NCBI RefSeq assembly: GCF_010882175.1
Contig: NZ_WKLH01000001.1
Span: forward strand, 1,696,021 to 1,760,020
From: Mangrovibacterium lignilyticum
GTDB lineage: Bacteria > Bacteroidota > Bacteroidia > Bacteroidales > Prolixibacteraceae
Direction: 5' to 3'
Length of the DNA: 64,000 nt
Shown: positions 34,594 to 44,062 of the stretch, one piece after another
How the letters are laid out: each line of letters starts with the position of its first letter
Position numbering within the stretch: the first letter of the stretch is position 1
Program-made: the position numbers and the translations under genes
Notes under the pieces: model-generated
Database searches by the model: none
What the model was told of the DNA's origin: nothing
Seen by the model: the letters and a program-made list of their open reading frames with translations, nothing else

Positions 34594-37500
34594 TTACAAT
34601 TCCTGATCAAAACCGGTGCTGGCTTTCCGGTGATTGGCAATGTACTCCGATGGTAGCTCGTTATAATACTCTTTAAAATAGCGGGTGAAATACCGCGGAC
34701 TATTGAAACCAACCTGATAAGCAACTTCTGAAACTGACAGCTGGCTGTTGGCCAATAAATCGGACGCCCGCTTCAACCGAATAATCCGAATGAATTCCAC
34801 CGGTGATTTTTTGGTTAACGCCAAAAGTTTCTTGTACAAACTGACCCGGCTCATACCAACTTCACGGCTTAAATCCTCAACCGAAAAGTCGGAATTCGAG
34901 ATATTCTGTTCAACCACTTGCAACGCTTTTTTGATAAACTTCTCATCCAAGGATTTAACTTCAATCTTCTCCGGATTAATGCCAATCATTGTTTGGTAGG
35001 TTTGTCGCAATTGTTCCCGGTTATTAATCAGGTTTTCAATCCGTGATTCAAGGATTCTGAAATCGAACGGCTTGGAAATATAATCATCGGCTCCTGATTC
35101 CAACCCTTCCAGGGTATCTTCAGTTTCGACCTTAGCAGTGAGCAAGATCATCGGTAAATGGGAAGTCCGACCGTCGCCTTTAATTTTTTTACAAAGCTCG
35201 GTTCCGCTTAAAACCGGCATCATCACGTCACTTACAACCAGATCCGGTAAATGCTTCAAACACATTTCCCAGCCCAGCTGCCCGTTTTGAGCCTCAAAAA
35301 CATTGTAATGTTCGCGCAAATTGTCCTTCAGATAGAAACGGAAATCGTCATTATCCTCTACCAACAAAATGGTTTTTTTCGAAGAATCGTAAACCGGATC
35401 TTTGATTTCATTCTGAACAGTCTCCTCAAAGAACTTCATTCCCTCGCGTTCATCCTGTTCTTTATTGATAAGTTCCACTTCTTCATCAGTAAAAAACTGC
35501 ACCGGAACACGGACGATAAACTGGCTCCCTTTTCCTACAACACTGACAACTTTGATCGTTCCCTCCAAAATACTGACATATTCGCTCACCATCGATAAGC
35601 CGATACCACTTCCCTGATTAACGATCGAGTTCGGCATATCATCTTGGTAAAACCGATCGAAAATCTTCGTCTGTTTTTCTTCAGGAATCCCAATTCCGCT
35701 GTCTTCAACGGCCAGTTGAAACCATACGTGCGGTTGCGAATTCTTCACAAACTGCTCATCTCCCAAATCCACAACTAAGCGAATGCGACCTCTTTCCGGG
35801 GTAAATTTGAACGCATTCGAAATCAGGTTAGATATAATTTTATAGGTTTTATCCTGATCGAAAAAGGTGAAAAATGACTTTCGATTCACCTCCACGTCAA
35901 ACGCAACCTTCTTATTATCAGCCATATCCTGAAACGAAATTCCCAAATCGGAAACAAACGCGGCCAAATCGCCCCAGGAGTGCTTTGCTTCGAGTTTCTG
36001 AAATTCCATTTTCCGGAAATCCAGCAACTGGTTAACCATTGCCAGTAGCCTTCTCGACTGACGATGAATGAAAATCAACTGGTTCCGGTTTTTAGGATCT
36101 TCGACTTTAAAGATCAGTCTCTCCAACGGAGACATAATCAAGGTTAACGGAGTACGAAACTCATGGCTAATATTGGTAAAAAATTTTGTTTTCAGATTGT
36201 CTAATTGCTGAATGCGTTCAGCTTCCCTGTGTTCCTGCTCTGCTTCAAATTTCAGGCGTTGCCGTTCAAGCATAAACCGCCGGGTGAAAAACAGGATGGT
36301 AATGACGATGACCAAGTAGCAGATCATGGCCCAGCTACTTTTCCAAAAAGGCGGCAGAATAGTTATCCGAAGCGGCTGCTGCAATTCGTTCCAATGAGCG
36401 CCATCTGTGCTCACGCGAACATGAAAATAATAGTCGTCGGCATTCAGGTTTGTAAAGGTGGCCTCCGCATTTTTCGAATCGGCATTCAGCCAGTTGTTGT
36501 TAAATCCTTCCAACCGGTACTGAAACATATTCTTCTCCGGATGAAAGAAATTCAGCGCTGCAAAGCCAACAGAAAAAACATTCTCGTTGTACTTCAGGGT
36601 GATTGCTTTCTGGCGATTGAGTGTTTCGTCTAAAATTACACGATTTCGAAGTGGCACACCTACTTTGACTTCCTGGTTAAAAATCTTCAGATTCGTCAGG
36701 ATGACCTTATTATCGGGATTTACTTTCTGAATTTGTTCGGGAATAAATAAATTGAAGCCGTTACCCCCCCCAAAGATCAGCTCGCCGCGTTTTGTCCGGT
36801 AGGTCGCTTTCTCGTTAAATTCCTTGCCTTGCAGTCCATCCATCACATCGTAGTTGACCACCTCGATGCTGATCTCGTCAATGTCATGAGCTTCGCCACT
36901 TTCGATCACGGTCACTTTTGAAATGCCGTGCGTAGTCGACACCCAAAGATTCCCTTCCTGATCTTCCTGCAAGGTCTTAATGTTGCTGTCTTCCAGCCCG
37001 TCTTTCTCGGTAAATACCCGAAATTCTTCCGTACGCTTGTCAAATACATTGAGCCCTTCGGTTGTAGCAATCCACAAAAATCCCCGGGAATCTTCATGTA
37101 AATCAACCGCATTTTTGTCACTCAAACGTCCCGGAACACCGGGCTCCGGCGCAAAATGATAAAATCGCCGGGTATCCAGGCTGAAGCGGTCAATTCCGTC
37201 GGATGTACCAATCCACAGGTTATTGTCGGAGTCTTCAATGATCGACATGATAAAATCGGCGCCCACCGAGTTCACATCCCCGTAGCGGTAATGATAAAAC
37301 ATATCCTGATCCCGATCATACAAATTCAGCCCACCGGTCAACGTACCAATCCAAAGGTTACGCCGCGAATCTTCATAAATCTCCCAGATCCGGTTATCCG
37401 AAATGGTTTTTGCATCGTTTGGATTGTGTTTATGATGGTGAAAAACTTTTCCGTCGAATCGATCCAGACCGCCAAAATAAGTACCAATCCAAAGCTGATT

Positions 37501-38802
37501 GTTCCGATCGTAGTGGAGGGTAACAATAACATTCGCACTCAAACTGTTCCGATCATCCGGATCGTTCCGGTAAGTTTTAAATGTCTTTGCTTTCCGGTTG
37601 AAATAAATCAAGCCTCCGCCATTCGTTCCAATCCAAAGGTTGCCCTTGTCATCTTCAACAAAACAGTTCACATCGTCGTAGGGCAGGCTATTCGGAACTG
37701 AAGGCAAATAATTGTAGTGTTCGAATTGCACCAGGTTGGGATGAAAATAGCTGACCCCTTTCTTATACGTTCCGGCCCAGATAATACCTTCATCATCGCG
37801 GTAGATGATGTTCACACTATTTTGACAAAGACTGAAACGATCGTCGCGGTTAGACACCAGCGAGACGATCTCCCCATTCTTTTTATCAAGCACATTGATA
37901 CCCCCGTGATCCGAGGCAATCCAGATTAAACCATTCTTTTCCTCAACAATCGACGAAACCATATTCATGTTCAGACGCAAGTCCCCTGATGAGTCGGTGT
38001 AATGCCTGATGCTTCCATCGGCCGCTTTAATTTGAAAAGCACCAAAAGGTTGCCCGGCCGCCCAGACCCACAGGTCATCATCACTGTCGACATAGATGTT
38101 GCAGCCCGAATTTTCGGTCGGCGGCTCTTCGAACAACGAAAATGATGTTAGAACCTGCTTGCTTTCCGGGTCTATTTTGAATACATCAAAATGACGCGAA
38201 ACGACCAACAGCTGGTTTTTCGAATCGAAAGCGACGGCGTCGAGGAAATCATCATCAGCAATTGCGAACCCACCGGTTCCCAACATAATCGAATCTGCTT
38301 TTCCCGTTTGGTGATCGTAAAAATAAAGCCCTTTCGAAGGGTTGACAAACCACGTTCGCTTTTCCCGGTCGGCGGCAATTGTTTGCACGTTGACCAGGGG
38401 GATATTGCTATCGCTGTAACGGGCTGGTAAGGGTGAAAAAGAATCTTCACCCGGGTCGAAGATCACAAAATCATTGATCGACTTTAGCCAAATGCGCTGA
38501 TCATAGTCTTCAAATAAAAAATCGATTGAGTTGAAAGGGATCGTTGCTTTATCGAACGAATCGTGGGTATAGATCTTAAAGTTGGTGCCGTCGAACCGGT
38601 TCAGGCCCCGTGCGGTGCCAAACCAAACAAAGCCCTGACTATCCTTCAATATAACCTTTACCTGGTTATTCGAGAGGCCTTCGTTAATCGACAGGTGCAT
38701 AAACTTGTACCGACTTTGCTCTGCGGCTTCAGTGGCCCATACCTGCAGCACACACTGAAACACCAAAATAAAAAGGCTTAAGGTTTTTAGTCGCTTATTC
38801 AT
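34594..38802 (-). CDS. Hybrid two-component system sensor-regulator (HTCS)
   Basis: 1402 residues combining a sensor kinase and response regulator in one chain. Signal peptide (1-23); a periplasmic double beta-propeller of reg_prop repeats (about 35-690; repeated LWIGT and DSRGFLWIAT motifs); a Y_Y_Y domain (about 760-830); a transmembrane helix near 840-860; HisKA with His880 (TNISHEFRTPL); HATPase (ISNAFKFTP, GSGIGLSMV); a receiver with Asp1192 (VVSDVMMP); and a C-terminal AraC helix-turn-helix (YQVGFNSPRYFTRYFKEYY). HTCS proteins bind a specific oligosaccharide and activate the neighbouring locus. Transcriptionally it lies downstream of the xyloglucan-type genes, so that locus is the likeliest target; the pectin locus is an alternative. 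Confidence 0.95.
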   Translation of the reverse strand: MNKRLKTLSLFILVFQCVLQVWATEAAEQSRYKFMHLSINEGLSNNQVKVILKDSQGFVWFGTARGLNRFDGTNFKIYTHDSFDKATIPFNSIDFLFEDYDQRIWLKSINDFVIFDPGEDSFSPLPARYSDSNIPLVNVQTIAADREKRTWFVNPSKGLYFYDHQTGKADSIMLGTGGFAIADDDFLDAVAFDSKNQLLVVSRHFDVFKIDPESKQVLTSFSLFEEPPTENSGCNIYVDSDDDLWVWAAGQPFGAFQIKAADGSIRHYTDSSGDLRLNMNMVSSIVEEKNGLIWIASDHGGINVLDKKNGEIVSLVSNRDDRFSLCQNSVNIIYRDDEGIIWAGTYKKGVSYFHPNLVQFEHYNYLPSVPNSLPYDDVNCFVEDDKGNLWIGTNGGGLIYFNRKAKTFKTYRNDPDDRNSLSANVIVTLHYDRNNQLWIGTYFGGLDRFDGKVFHHHKHNPNDAKTISDNRIWEIYEDSRRNLWIGTLTGGLNLYDRDQDMFYHYRYGDVNSVGADFIMSIIEDSDNNLWIGTSDGIDRFSLDTRRFYHFAPEPGVPGRLSDKNAVDLHEDSRGFLWIATTEGLNVFDKRTEEFRVFTEKDGLEDSNIKTLQEDQEGNLWVSTTHGISKVTVIESGEAHDIDEISIEVVNYDVMDGLQGKEFNEKATYRTKRGELIFGGGNGFNLFIPEQIQKVNPDNKVILTNLKIFNQEVKVGVPLRNRVILDETLNRQKAITLKYNENVFSVGFAALNFFHPEKNMFQYRLEGFNNNWLNADSKNAEATFTNLNADDYYFHVRVSTDGAHWNELQQPLRITILPPFWKSSWAMICYLVIVITILFFTRRFMLERQRLKFEAEQEHREAERIQQLDNLKTKFFTNISHEFRTPLTLIMSPLERLIFKVEDPKNRNQLIFIHRQSRRLLAMVNQLLDFRKMEFQKLEAKHSWGDLAAFVSDLGISFQDMADNKKVAFDVEVNRKSFFTFFDQDKTYKIISNLISNAFKFTPERGRIRLVVDLGDEQFVKNSQPHVWFQLAVEDSGIGIPEEKQTKIFDRFYQDDMPNSIVNQGSGIGLSMVSEYVSILEGTIKVVSVVGKGSQFIVRVPVQFFTDEEVELINKEQDEREGMKFFEETVQNEIKDPVYDSSKKTILLVEDNDDFRFYLKDNLREHYNVFEAQNGQLGWEMCLKHLPDLVVSDVMMPVLSGTELCKKIKGDGRTSHLPMILLTAKVETEDTLEGLESGADDYISKPFDFRILESRIENLINNREQLRQTYQTMIGINPEKIEVKSLDEKFIKKALQVVEQNISNSDFSVEDLSREVGMSRVSLYKKLLALTKKSPVEFIRIIRLKRASDLLANSQLSVSEVAYQVGFNSPRYFTRYFKEYYNELPSEYIANHRKASTGFDQEL

Positions 38803-38950
38803 CGGATTTGATTGGTCTATTCAAAGATAACAATTAAGCTGAAAACAAGTGTTCCGGTACCCGTCTTTGCGTCACCGGTCACACCAAACCGGCATCCACC
38901 AACGGAAGCGCTGACGCCGGGCCTGCGTCCGGCCTTCCCGCAGTGCTGGC

Positions 38951-39367
38951 TGTCTGATTCGGATATAGGAACTATATCTTCAGATATGCCAGCAATATCC
39001 TTAGATATAACAGTTATATCCTTAGGTAGCGCAGCTCTGTCTTCGGATATACGGTCTATATCCCTGGCAAAGCACCGCTTTCTTTGGATACGGGAACCAT
39101 ATCCCTGGATATATCCTCCCTGTCTTTGGATATAAGTTCTATATCCTTAGTCAGAACACCTGTATCCTTGGATATAGAAACCATATCCTTGGATATAGCA
39201 CCTATATCTAAGGATATGGCAGTGATATCCCCGGACAAAGTATCGCCGTCTTTGGATATCTGAACGATCTCCCCGGACAAAGCAACCCTGCCTTTGGATA
39301 TGAGTTCTGTCTCGCCGGACAAAGCGACGATGCATTCAGGTAGGCTGTTGATATCCTCAGCGCGTGC
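38951..39367. repeat. Tandem array of about twenty 21-bp units with a near-palindromic core
   Basis: Units recur at exactly 21 bp: the second G of the GGATAT core falls at 38962, 38983, 39004, 39025, 39046 and 39067, then (after one 20-bp step) at 39087 and every 21 bp to 39360. The best-conserved units read ATATCCTTGGATAT, an inverted repeat of ATATCC and GGATAT around two bases. Between 39213 and 39330 two unit types alternate (CCCCGGACAAAG and CTTTGGATAT), giving a 42-bp super-repeat. There are no unique spacers, so it is not a CRISPR array. Because the unit is a multiple of three and nearly palindromic, both strands translate to heptads (minus: ISKDxxx; plus: ISSDxxx), but the one-base deletion breaks every frame. 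Confidence 0.9.
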
Positions 39368-39409
39368 GGGTGGAATGGCGATATGCCCGATAGATACCCG
39401 GCATAAAAA

Positions 39410-39429
39410 AAGGGAGACCACGCTCCCTT
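39410..39429. terminator. Terminator after GH31
   Basis: AAGGGAG (39410-39416) pairs with CTCCCTT (39423-39429) over a six-base loop, with A- and T-rich flanks. It lies 25 bases past the GH31 stop and would end the xyloglucan-type transcript. Confidence 0.8.
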
Positions 39430-39454
39430 CTTTTAATTCCAGTCGTTTAAAACG

Positions 39455-42289
39455 CTACAATTGGACACTAACTTCGTCTCCGCTGTATTGAATTTCGTGG
39501 CTCACTGCCGACTCGTCGAGCATGCCCACCGGGCTGTCGGGCGAAACAACAATGACCCGGAAGATCCGGTTTGTAACCATTCCCGGGAATTCGCCCTTGC
39601 GCGCTTGAATCGTTATTTTTTTATCTGCCTCGCTGTAGTTGAATTGAATGGTACTGAAAGCACCTTTCTCGTAATTGTAGTTGGTGTTTTCGTCCTCGTA
39701 CAATTCAAAGCTGGCATCTTTTCCGGCATAAACATACAAATCGATTGGGGCATCCGGTTTCTCGGAGGCATATTCAATCTCGGGGCCAACCGGAACGATT
39801 GAACCTTCGCGAACAAACAACGGCATACGCTCGTAAGGTGCATCTACATTTTGTTTTTGTCCGCCGGCAACGTATTTCCCGTTATACAAATTGTACCATC
39901 CGCCATTGTTTGGGAAGTACACGTCGCGCTGGCGCTCCTGGTAATTATACACCGGGCACACCATCAACGACGGGCCAAACAGGTATTGATCGTCAATATT
40001 CAGCACCCGTTTATCTGATGCAAAATCCATAGCCAGACCACGCATCATGGTGTAATCGTGATGATACACAGCACCCGTCAAACTATAAATGTAGGGCATC
40101 AAACGGTAGCGCAGTTTGTCGTAATACAACATCGATTTATAAGCCGGATCGTTTTCGGGCGCCAGGTTATAAATCTCGCGATAAGGATACTGTCCGTGAA
40201 CACGGAACAAAGGAACGAAAGCACCAAACTGGTACCAGCGGGTATTCAGCTCGCGCCATTCGGCCATTTCCTCCGAACCTTCCTTGGCGTTCTCAAATTT
40301 CTTTTGCACACTGAAACCACCAACGTCCATCGTCCAGTAGGGCAAGCCTGACATGGAAAAGTTAATTCCGGCCGGAATCTGTGCTTTCATATCTTCCCAA
40401 CACGTACCAATGTCACCGCTCCAGGTGGTTGTACCATAGCGCTGCATACCTGCAAAACCGGACCGGGTGAGGATAAACACGCGATCAACCGGATTCCTGG
40501 CACGTTGTCCTTCGTAAATCCCTTTCGCGTTCATCAATGCAAAGGCATTAAAATATTGGGTTGAAGACCCGAGAGCCGTTGGGTTCATCAGTTTTTTGCG
40601 ATACGCTACACTGGCATTCGACTGAATATCCGGTTCTGTTGCATCCAACCACCAGGCATCGATACCTTTTGAGTACAGCTTTTCGTCAATTTGTTTCCAG
40701 AACAACTGACGGGCACCCGCCGAATAGGCATCGTAGAATGATCCCAAATGTCCCGGATAAATCCAGTCGAGAAGACTATCCTTGATCGCCTGTTGGTAAA
40801 TCCAGCCGTTTTTATCAAACTCTTTGTAATGTTCTGTATTCGGGTAAAACTTCGGCCATACCGAAATCATGATATGGGCATTGTTATCGTGTACGGTCTT
40901 GATCATCGCTTCCGGATCGGTGAAACGGGCGGGATCGAAGTCGTGGCTGCCCCACTGATCCACTTTCCAGTACGACCAGTCCATGACGATATTATCGATC
41001 GGAATGTGACGTTTGCGGAATTCTTTCAAAGCCCCTTCCAGTTCGTCCTGTGTTTTGTAACGCTCGCGACTTTGCCAGAAGCCCATGGCCCATTTCGGCA
41101 TCACCTGTGCTTTTCCGGTCAACTCGCGGTAACGGCTGATCACATCGTCCATCGAATTTCCCTTCATGAAGTAGTAGTCGATTTGATCGCCCATTTCAGA
41201 GAAGAACGAGATATTCTTTTGTTCCTGCGGATCAACCGGCGACAAAGCCTTCAGTCCAATGTACGACACTCCGCCGTCAGGAATCCAGTCTAACTTCACA
41301 TGGTAACGTTGCCCGGCTTTCATATCAACCTGAAATTTGCCAACCGACGGGTTCCAGGATGTGCGCCATTTGTCAACCACCAGCTGACCATCAACATACA
41401 TTTTGGTATAACCCGCATAATACAACAGGAAGTTGAACAAGCCGCTTTCTTTCGATTCAATTTCACCCTCCCAGGTAATTTGAGCATGATCGAAACTGAA
41501 CCCTTCCGGGAAATTATTGATGGTCTCCAAATTTTCGTAATCGATAGTTGGCTCCTGACGTTCTACAAAGACATGTCCTTTCCGCGAATCGTCGATATAA
41601 GTCGCCGTTAAACCACCTTCTTTTCCATCGGTTCCGTATTGCGTAAACTGATCCATCTGCCCGTAAGGACGAGGATCGCCAAAACGGGAAAAGGAATAGT
41701 TATCCCACAGAATTCCGTAATTTTTGGTCGACATGACAAAAGGAACAGACACTTTGGTATTGTATTGAAACAACTCTTCGTTTTTGCCTTTGTAGTTCAT
41801 CTCATCGGCTTGGTGCTGGCCCAATCCGTAGAGGGCTTCGTCGTCGGGCGAATTAAAAATTTGCTGCAACGTGAAGGCTTTCACCCCGTCAACTTCCATG
41901 GGTTCGATGATTGTTCCGTTTTCCTGCCCGGCCAATATTTCATTGCCATCCTGATCGAAGAAACGGACCAGTCCGGTTTCCTTCGTCACTTCGACTTTTG
42001 TTTTCGCCGTTGCTACGACTACCATCTCGTTGGTTTCGCTGACCTCAAATTCAACTTGAGTATCTAACGGTATAGCAATAAGGCTTTCACTTTTATCGAA
42101 CGTGCCATTGGCTGACGCCGACACCCGAATAATTTCCTCATCAACGGGCGTTATGCGCACCGCAGACGCTCCATTGGCTCCGGGTTGCGCCACAGAAACA
42201 ACAACACTGTTTCCAATTTGCTCCCAGCTTCGCTTGGTACACGATACGCTTGCCAAAGCAATCAGTACAATTACAAGTATTTTTTTCAT
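39455..42289 (-). CDS. GH31 family glycosidase with inserted PA14 domain (alpha-xylosidase type)
   Basis: 944 residues. Lipoprotein signal with Cys17 (ALASVSC). The N-terminal beta-sandwich is interrupted by a PA14 domain (about 225-365; HAQITWEGEIESKESGLFNF, KMYVDGQLVVDKW), then comes the GH31 barrel. The nucleophile is Asp549 (WWLDATEPD) and the acid/base Asp626 (WSGDIGTCWED); MGFWQSRERYKTQDEL and MDWSYWKVDQWGSHDFD are typical of alpha-xylosidases. PA14-bearing GH31 enzymes such as Cellvibrio Xyl31A remove xylose from xyloglucan oligosaccharides. With the GH5 next door this supports xyloglucan, though alpha-glucosidase activity cannot be excluded. It is 141 bases downstream of GH5. Confidence 0.9.
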   Translation of the reverse strand: MKKILVIVLIALASVSCTKRSWEQIGNSVVVSVAQPGANGASAVRITPVDEEIIRVSASANGTFDKSESLIAIPLDTQVEFEVSETNEMVVVATAKTKVEVTKETGLVRFFDQDGNEILAGQENGTIIEPMEVDGVKAFTLQQIFNSPDDEALYGLGQHQADEMNYKGKNEELFQYNTKVSVPFVMSTKNYGILWDNYSFSRFGDPRPYGQMDQFTQYGTDGKEGGLTATYIDDSRKGHVFVERQEPTIDYENLETINNFPEGFSFDHAQITWEGEIESKESGLFNFLLYYAGYTKMYVDGQLVVDKWRTSWNPSVGKFQVDMKAGQRYHVKLDWIPDGGVSYIGLKALSPVDPQEQKNISFFSEMGDQIDYYFMKGNSMDDVISRYRELTGKAQVMPKWAMGFWQSRERYKTQDELEGALKEFRKRHIPIDNIVMDWSYWKVDQWGSHDFDPARFTDPEAMIKTVHDNNAHIMISVWPKFYPNTEHYKEFDKNGWIYQQAIKDSLLDWIYPGHLGSFYDAYSAGARQLFWKQIDEKLYSKGIDAWWLDATEPDIQSNASVAYRKKLMNPTALGSSTQYFNAFALMNAKGIYEGQRARNPVDRVFILTRSGFAGMQRYGTTTWSGDIGTCWEDMKAQIPAGINFSMSGLPYWTMDVGGFSVQKKFENAKEGSEEMAEWRELNTRWYQFGAFVPLFRVHGQYPYREIYNLAPENDPAYKSMLYYDKLRYRLMPYIYSLTGAVYHHDYTMMRGLAMDFASDKRVLNIDDQYLFGPSLMVCPVYNYQERQRDVYFPNNGGWYNLYNGKYVAGGQKQNVDAPYERMPLFVREGSIVPVGPEIEYASEKPDAPIDLYVYAGKDASFELYEDENTNYNYEKGAFSTIQFNYSEADKKITIQARKGEFPGMVTNRIFRVIVVSPDSPVGMLDESAVSHEIQYSGDEVSVQL

Positions 42290-42430
42290 TCAATCAATGT
42301 TTAAGGGTGAGGAGTATCTTCGACCAACCGGTTGCTTCGTTTTCATTGTCTCTCACGTCGACCGGGCAAATTCGCCAAAACGGTATTTCGATTCTACTCT
42401 TCATTATCGTTTACAAATCTCTTTCAATTT

Positions 42431-43939
42431 TCAGAACGGATAGACACCGGCATCAGCGCCGCGTTTCAAGCCGTCGAGTACTTTCTGATCGCCAACAGTA
42501 TTGGTACTTCGGTCAAAAATTCCGGAGGCATTTACCGTCGTTGGGCCATTATCCCAATAGAAAGGCACCAAGCCGTTTTCTTTGGCTTTCTTCACCACAT
42601 ACTCGGCAAACCAGGCGCGCGAGTCATCGTGTTTTTCCTGCCAGGTCGTTCCGTAATTGCTCAGGTCGCGGCGGGTAGCTGCAAACTCGCCCAGGATAAC
42701 CGGAATACCATTATCTACAAATTTGGCTTTCATTTTCGCGAACTGTGCGTTTACCGTTGCTTCTTCGCCCCAGCTCGAATTTCGGTCGCCGCCGTCGGCC
42801 ACATGGTTGTCGGCGCCCCAGAAATAGAACATCTTACCCCAGCTGGCATCTTCTTCTAGGCCGCAAAAATTCCAGGGGGTATAGTAATGTACCTCTGCCA
42901 TCAGGCGATTCGCTGTCTCATCCGTAGGCATACTCATAAAATTGTTGGTCTTATCAATGTCCGTTGAAGGACCAGGGATAATCAGGTTGCGATAAGTATT
43001 TCGGCCTCCGGTATTCCGAACGGTAGTCACAAAGGTTTGCATATATACTTTCAGTACATCGGCCTGCTCCTGTGTTTCAACATTCGGTTCGTTGGCACCC
43101 GCAAACAGCAGGTGTTCGTCGTAGTCGCGGAAATATTTGGCAATTTGCTTCCAGATGGCCGCTTGCTTGGCATTCACTTCAGCCTGTTTATCGGTGGTTA
43201 CATTATTTTCGAGCCAGCCGCCATCCCAGTGGATGTTCAGAATAGCGTACATATTATTGTCCGCGCAGTAGTCGACAACTTCTTTCACCCTGACCAGCCA
43301 AGTATCTTTTATTTTATAAGTTGTCTGATCTTCCAGATACTGGTCCCATGAACAAGGAATACGAATGGCATTGAAGCCGGCATTTTTCACGGCAACAATA
43401 AAGTCGTTTGTTGTTTTTGCATTTCCCCAGGCCATTTCGCCACCGCTAGCTTCGAGGCTATTTCCCAGGTTCCAGCCCAGCGTCATTTTAGCTGCCAGCG
43501 CAATTGCATCACTGCCCATGCCTGTTTCATCCGGATCAATGCTATCCGGGTTCTCCGGATCAACCGGTTCTTCCTCACCCGCATCTTGCGAACATTGCAG
43601 ATTAATGGTTGCAGCACCATCAGCGGTCAAAGTCATTGCCAGATTTCGTTCATCTGTTGTTGAATTGGCCTCTGCAGTGAGGGTAACGGTAGCATTCCCC
43701 TTGGTTGATTGAATTGAAGGTTTACACCAACCAGTCGATTCAAAGTTGATCCGCCAGGTGGTATTGCTTGTAATATCGAAGCTCGCTGCTCCACCATCGG
43801 CAGTGAAAGCGAACGTACTCACCGAAGCTGAGAGTGTCGCATCGGGTTCTTCAATAATTATTTCTTCGTTGGAACTACTGCAACCGACTATTGCGATAAT
43901 AGCCATCAGTAGATATATCCATTTATTTATGTGTTTCAT
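42431..43939 (-). CDS. BACON-domain GH5 endo-glucanase (GH5_4-like, xyloglucanase candidate)
   Basis: 502 residues. Lipoprotein signal (AIVGCSS, Cys20), one BACON domain (about 35-120; FTADGGAASFDITSNTTWRI), an acidic linker, then a GH5 barrel (about 150-495): TLGWNLGNSLEASG, FNAIRIPCSWDQYL, acid/base Glu284 in GANEPN and nucleophile Glu418 in LGEFAA. The domain order matches BoGH5A, the surface endo-xyloglucanase of Bacteroides ovatus. It would cut the glycan backbone at the cell surface before import by the SusC/SusD pair upstream. It is preceded by a stable hairpin that separates it from the glycan-binding protein gene. Confidence 0.9.
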   Translation of the reverse strand: MKHINKWIYLLMAIIAIVGCSSSNEEIIIEEPDATLSASVSTFAFTADGGAASFDITSNTTWRINFESTGWCKPSIQSTKGNATVTLTAEANSTTDERNLAMTLTADGAATINLQCSQDAGEEEPVDPENPDSIDPDETGMGSDAIALAAKMTLGWNLGNSLEASGGEMAWGNAKTTNDFIVAVKNAGFNAIRIPCSWDQYLEDQTTYKIKDTWLVRVKEVVDYCADNNMYAILNIHWDGGWLENNVTTDKQAEVNAKQAAIWKQIAKYFRDYDEHLLFAGANEPNVETQEQADVLKVYMQTFVTTVRNTGGRNTYRNLIIPGPSTDIDKTNNFMSMPTDETANRLMAEVHYYTPWNFCGLEEDASWGKMFYFWGADNHVADGGDRNSSWGEEATVNAQFAKMKAKFVDNGIPVILGEFAATRRDLSNYGTTWQEKHDDSRAWFAEYVVKKAKENGLVPFYWDNGPTTVNASGIFDRSTNTVGDQKVLDGLKRGADAGVYPF

Positions 43940-44012
43940 TTGCGTTGTTGTTCAATGGTTTTTAGGTTCAGGTTAGTTCAGGTATAAAAATTGGTTTCTT
44001 TAGCTTTTATGA

Positions 44013-44040
44013 TCCCCGGATACCAATCAGTATCCGGGGA
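44013..44040 (-). other. Strong intercistronic hairpin in the xyloglucan-type operon
   Basis: A perfect 11-bp inverted repeat, TCCCCGGATAC (44013-44023) and GTATCCGGGGA (44030-44040), with a six-base loop, 23 bases past the glycan-binding gene stop. No T-tract follows on the minus strand, so it more likely protects the upstream mRNA 3' end or attenuates read-through than terminates fully. Confidence 0.7.
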
Positions 44041-44062
44041 ATCCAAAATATTTAATGTATTG

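Larger units (their letters stand above)
38803..39454. other. Non-coding (or decayed) region between HTCS and GH31
   Basis: About 650 bases. From the HTCS side: a GC-rich inverted repeat (GGAAG..GCCGG / CCGGC-CTTCC, 38904-38938), the 21-bp array (38951-39367) and the GH31 terminator (39410-39429). Two apparent reading frames exist only because the array lacks stops: plus 38812-39135 and minus 39056-39421. The minus one starts inside the terminator stem, and if the one-base deletion is ignored its frame would run on to a stop at 38817, 14 bases before the HTCS start. I do not call either a gene. The HTCS promoter must lie somewhere here. Confidence 0.55.

Noticed and set aside
38904-38938. REP-like GC-rich element next to the array
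   Set aside because: There is an inverted repeat, but no second copy is seen in the window; it is noted only within the region description.
38812-39135. A 107-codon plus-strand frame reading into the 21-bp array
   Set aside because: It is open because the repeat units contain no stops; the first half has no protein character and the one-base deletion shifts it. The repeat itself is reported instead.
38951-39367. CRISPR array
   Set aside because: Units are contiguous 21-mers with no unique spacers, and no cas genes are present in the window.
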